This document shows, in pieces, positions 12,799-14,127 of a stretch of DNA of 14,127 bases. Under the pieces are notes generated by a model. The model did no database searches and was not told the DNA's origin. It saw nothing but the letters and a program-made list of their open reading frames with translations. Location of the stretch: contig SLHZ01000233.1 in NCBI GenBank assembly GCA_007135895.1, positions 1 through 14,127 of the forward strand, read 5' to 3'. Numbering within the stretch: position 1 is the stretch's first letter; every line of letters starts with the position of its first letter. Position numbers and translations under genes: made by a program. The stretch is from Balneolales bacterium. Lineage in GTDB: Bacteria; Bacteroidota; Rhodothermia; Balneolales; Natronogracilivirgulaceae.

Positions 12799-14127
12799 AT
12801 GAAGACCGATCAAACCGAAAAAAGCACAGAAACCACGGGCCAGGTGGTCCGCCAATCCTCCGAAAGGATCAGCCATATTCAGCTCGTGTGGTATCTCTCG
12901 CCGGGGAAAAAGCCGGATTACCGGCATCTGGAAGAGTGGATGCAGGATTTTGCCTCGGTAACGATCACCGCATCTAACGATGCTCCTTCGGATATGCCCG
13001 CAGCGGTCCGCTGGCAGAAGTACGACAAGAAAGAGAGCAAGGCCGATGTCTGGAACCGGATGCTTGATGAAGCAGGGGAAGGGTGGGTTCTGTTTCTGGA
13101 GGATGACGAGAGTGTTTCTGCCAAAGAATTGCCGTCTGCCGACAAGCTGCGGACGGACACCTGTATACCGGCATTGATCCAGTGGAGTAGTTCCGCAACA
13201 TTACAACAGTGTTACCAGGTGCGGCTGGTCTCGTCTGAGAAGAAGGAGATATTTCAGGGGGTTGCATTGCCCGACTGTACCGATCACATATTCCGGGACC
13301 GGATGAAAGTGGCCGACAAACCAGTCTTTATCCGCCGGAATACCAGTCCGTGGGCAAATTTTGACCCTGATGCCGAGCTCTCGGCCGAGCGTCCTTCGCC
13401 GCAGGTCTTTCTTCTTATGGGTGCGCGTTTTTTTGAGGAGAAGAATTTCGCCTATGCTTCCAGCCATTATCGCCGGGTATTGCGGGACAACATGGTGCTG
13501 CAGCATGATCGTTTGGCGGCCATGAACGGACTGGCCAGTTGCATGGCCGAGCAGTACAAGTGGGAGCAGGCTTCCGGCATGGCACTCAGCTCCATCGACT
13601 TGCAGAAAAAGCAGCACCTGCCGTACCTGATTCTTTTCCGGATCCACCAGCTGGCCAAGCGCTGGAGGGAGGCGCATGATGTGCTCAAGAGGTATCACGG
13701 ACTTATCAATGCTTATTCCAGAGCCAACTTCGACAAGTTTCTGTCGGAGCGGGAGACGCTGGTCCAGCTTGCCGATATGGCTTTCCGGGCCGGACTCAGG
13801 AGTGAAGCGTTCTATTATTACAAGAAAATCCATGCCATCAAAGGCGAGAAGGATAACATGGAGCTGCTGCGGCGCTTGCTGCTTTTTGCCATAGAGTTAA
13901 ATAACAAGAAAGAGGCGATCCATTATTTCCGCCTGGCCTTTACCGGCCGCTATCCCGATAAGCTTGATGAGAAAAGCGAGGCAGAGTTTTTTGAGTATCT
14001 GAATCTCTTCATGCAGCAAGGCTGGTATGAATTTGCCGCCGAAACCTGCAGCATGGTGGCCGAGGCTCAGCCCGGCAATGAAGCCATCAAGCGCCGCTGG
14101 CTGGTGGCCCTTTCCCGCAGCAAGGAT
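12799..14127 (+). CDS. Glycosyltransferase-2-like/TPR protein (partial, runs off right edge)
   Basis: An open frame of 443 codons with no stop before the window end. The N-terminal part resembles a reduced GT-A (family 2) glycosyltransferase: a hydrophobic strand HIQLVWYLSP (26-35), a KADVWNRMLDEAGEGWVLFLEDDE segment (81-104) that mimics the R-N-x-A-L-...-G-x-W-[IV]-L-x-L-D-x-D-E region of GT2 enzymes with EDDE at the acidic metal-binding position, and HIFRDRMKVADKPVFIRRN (163-181). From about residue 201, paired amphipathic helices (QVFLLMGARFFEEKNFAYASSHYRRVL and similar further on) look like tetratricopeptide repeats. GT2-TPR proteins are known from flagellin-glycosylation clusters, so a role in modifying flagellar proteins is a reasonable inference, not shown. 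The residues expected at the enzyme's N-terminal nucleotide site are poorly conserved, so it could be inactive or a pure TPR scaffold. The start has no Shine-Dalgarno and directly abuts the 7-bp repeat array. Confidence 0.75.
   Translation, partial: MKTDQTEKSTETTGQVVRQSSERISHIQLVWYLSPGKKPDYRHLEEWMQDFASVTITASNDAPSDMPAAVRWQKYDKKESKADVWNRMLDEAGEGWVLFLEDDESVSAKELPSADKLRTDTCIPALIQWSSSATLQQCYQVRLVSSEKKEIFQGVALPDCTDHIFRDRMKVADKPVFIRRNTSPWANFDPDAELSAERPSPQVFLLMGARFFEEKNFAYASSHYRRVLRDNMVLQHDRLAAMNGLASCMAEQYKWEQASGMALSSIDLQKKQHLPYLILFRIHQLAKRWREAHDVLKRYHGLINAYSRANFDKFLSERETLVQLADMAFRAGLRSEAFYYYKKIHAIKGEKDNMELLRRLLLFAIELNNKKEAIHYFRLAFTGRYPDKLDEKSEAEFFEYLNLFMQQGWYEFAAETCSMVAEAQPGNEAIKRRWLVALSRSKD

Noticed and set aside
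12655..12927. Minus-strand frame rich in Trp, Tyr, Leu and Cys, resembling a small membrane protein.
   Set aside because: It is the complement of the 7-bp repeat array plus the start of the TPR gene. A 7-bp period read in threes gives a pseudo-repetitive hydrophobic peptide.

Overview
The window is a flagellar biosynthesis locus of a diderm (Gram-negative) bacterium. The P-ring (FlgI) and L-ring (FlgH) genes and the P-ring chaperone FlgA imply a peptidoglycan layer plus an outer membrane. DNA is moderately GC-rich, genes are tightly packed, and many starts lack a clear Shine-Dalgarno sequence. A member of the Bacteroidota/Rhodothermota/Balneolota side of the tree is my tentative guess; taxonomy cannot be settled from this window.

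Layout. Two divergent transcription units leave a 324-bp intergenic region (4506-4829). Leftward on the minus strand: flhB, flhA, flhF (cut by the left edge), with a 9-nt gap between flhB and flhA and a 4-nt ATGA overlap between flhA and flhF. These encode two core proteins of the flagellar type III export gate and the SRP-type GTPase linked to flagellar placement. Rightward on the plus strand: flgF, flgG (rod), flgA (P-ring chaperone), flgH (L-ring), flgI (P-ring), a single-domain flgJ (rod-binding), flgN (chaperone), flgK and flgL (hook-filament junction). This follows assembly order from rod through rings to junction. After a 229-bp gap filled by a degenerate 7-bp tandem repeat, a plus-strand gene at 12799 runs off the right edge. 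It has a glycosyltransferase-2-like N-terminal part followed by TPR-like helices and is a candidate for flagellar protein glycosylation.

Regulation. The flhB/flgF intergenic region holds two outward-facing sigma-54-like elements of the same form, TGGYAC-N5-TTGA, one per transcription unit. An exact 11-bp direct repeat lies between them, roughly 90-145 bp upstream of both predicted transcription starts, where an enhancer-binding activator would sit. If real, they also argue for the shorter, family-typical starts of FlhB (4505) and FlgF (4830).

Unusual points. FlhB has NPIH in place of the autocleavage motif NPTH. FlhF has a P-loop but degenerate G2/G3 regions and a 13-unit 9-bp repeat in its linker. 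FlgH seems to lack a lipobox and ends in a hydrophobic helix. FlgI has a very long signal region containing a duplicated 8-residue block. Four short-period degenerate tandem arrays of different period (9, 15/30, 24 and 7 bp) occur in one cluster. No RNA genes, insertion sequences, CRISPR arrays or convincing terminators were seen.
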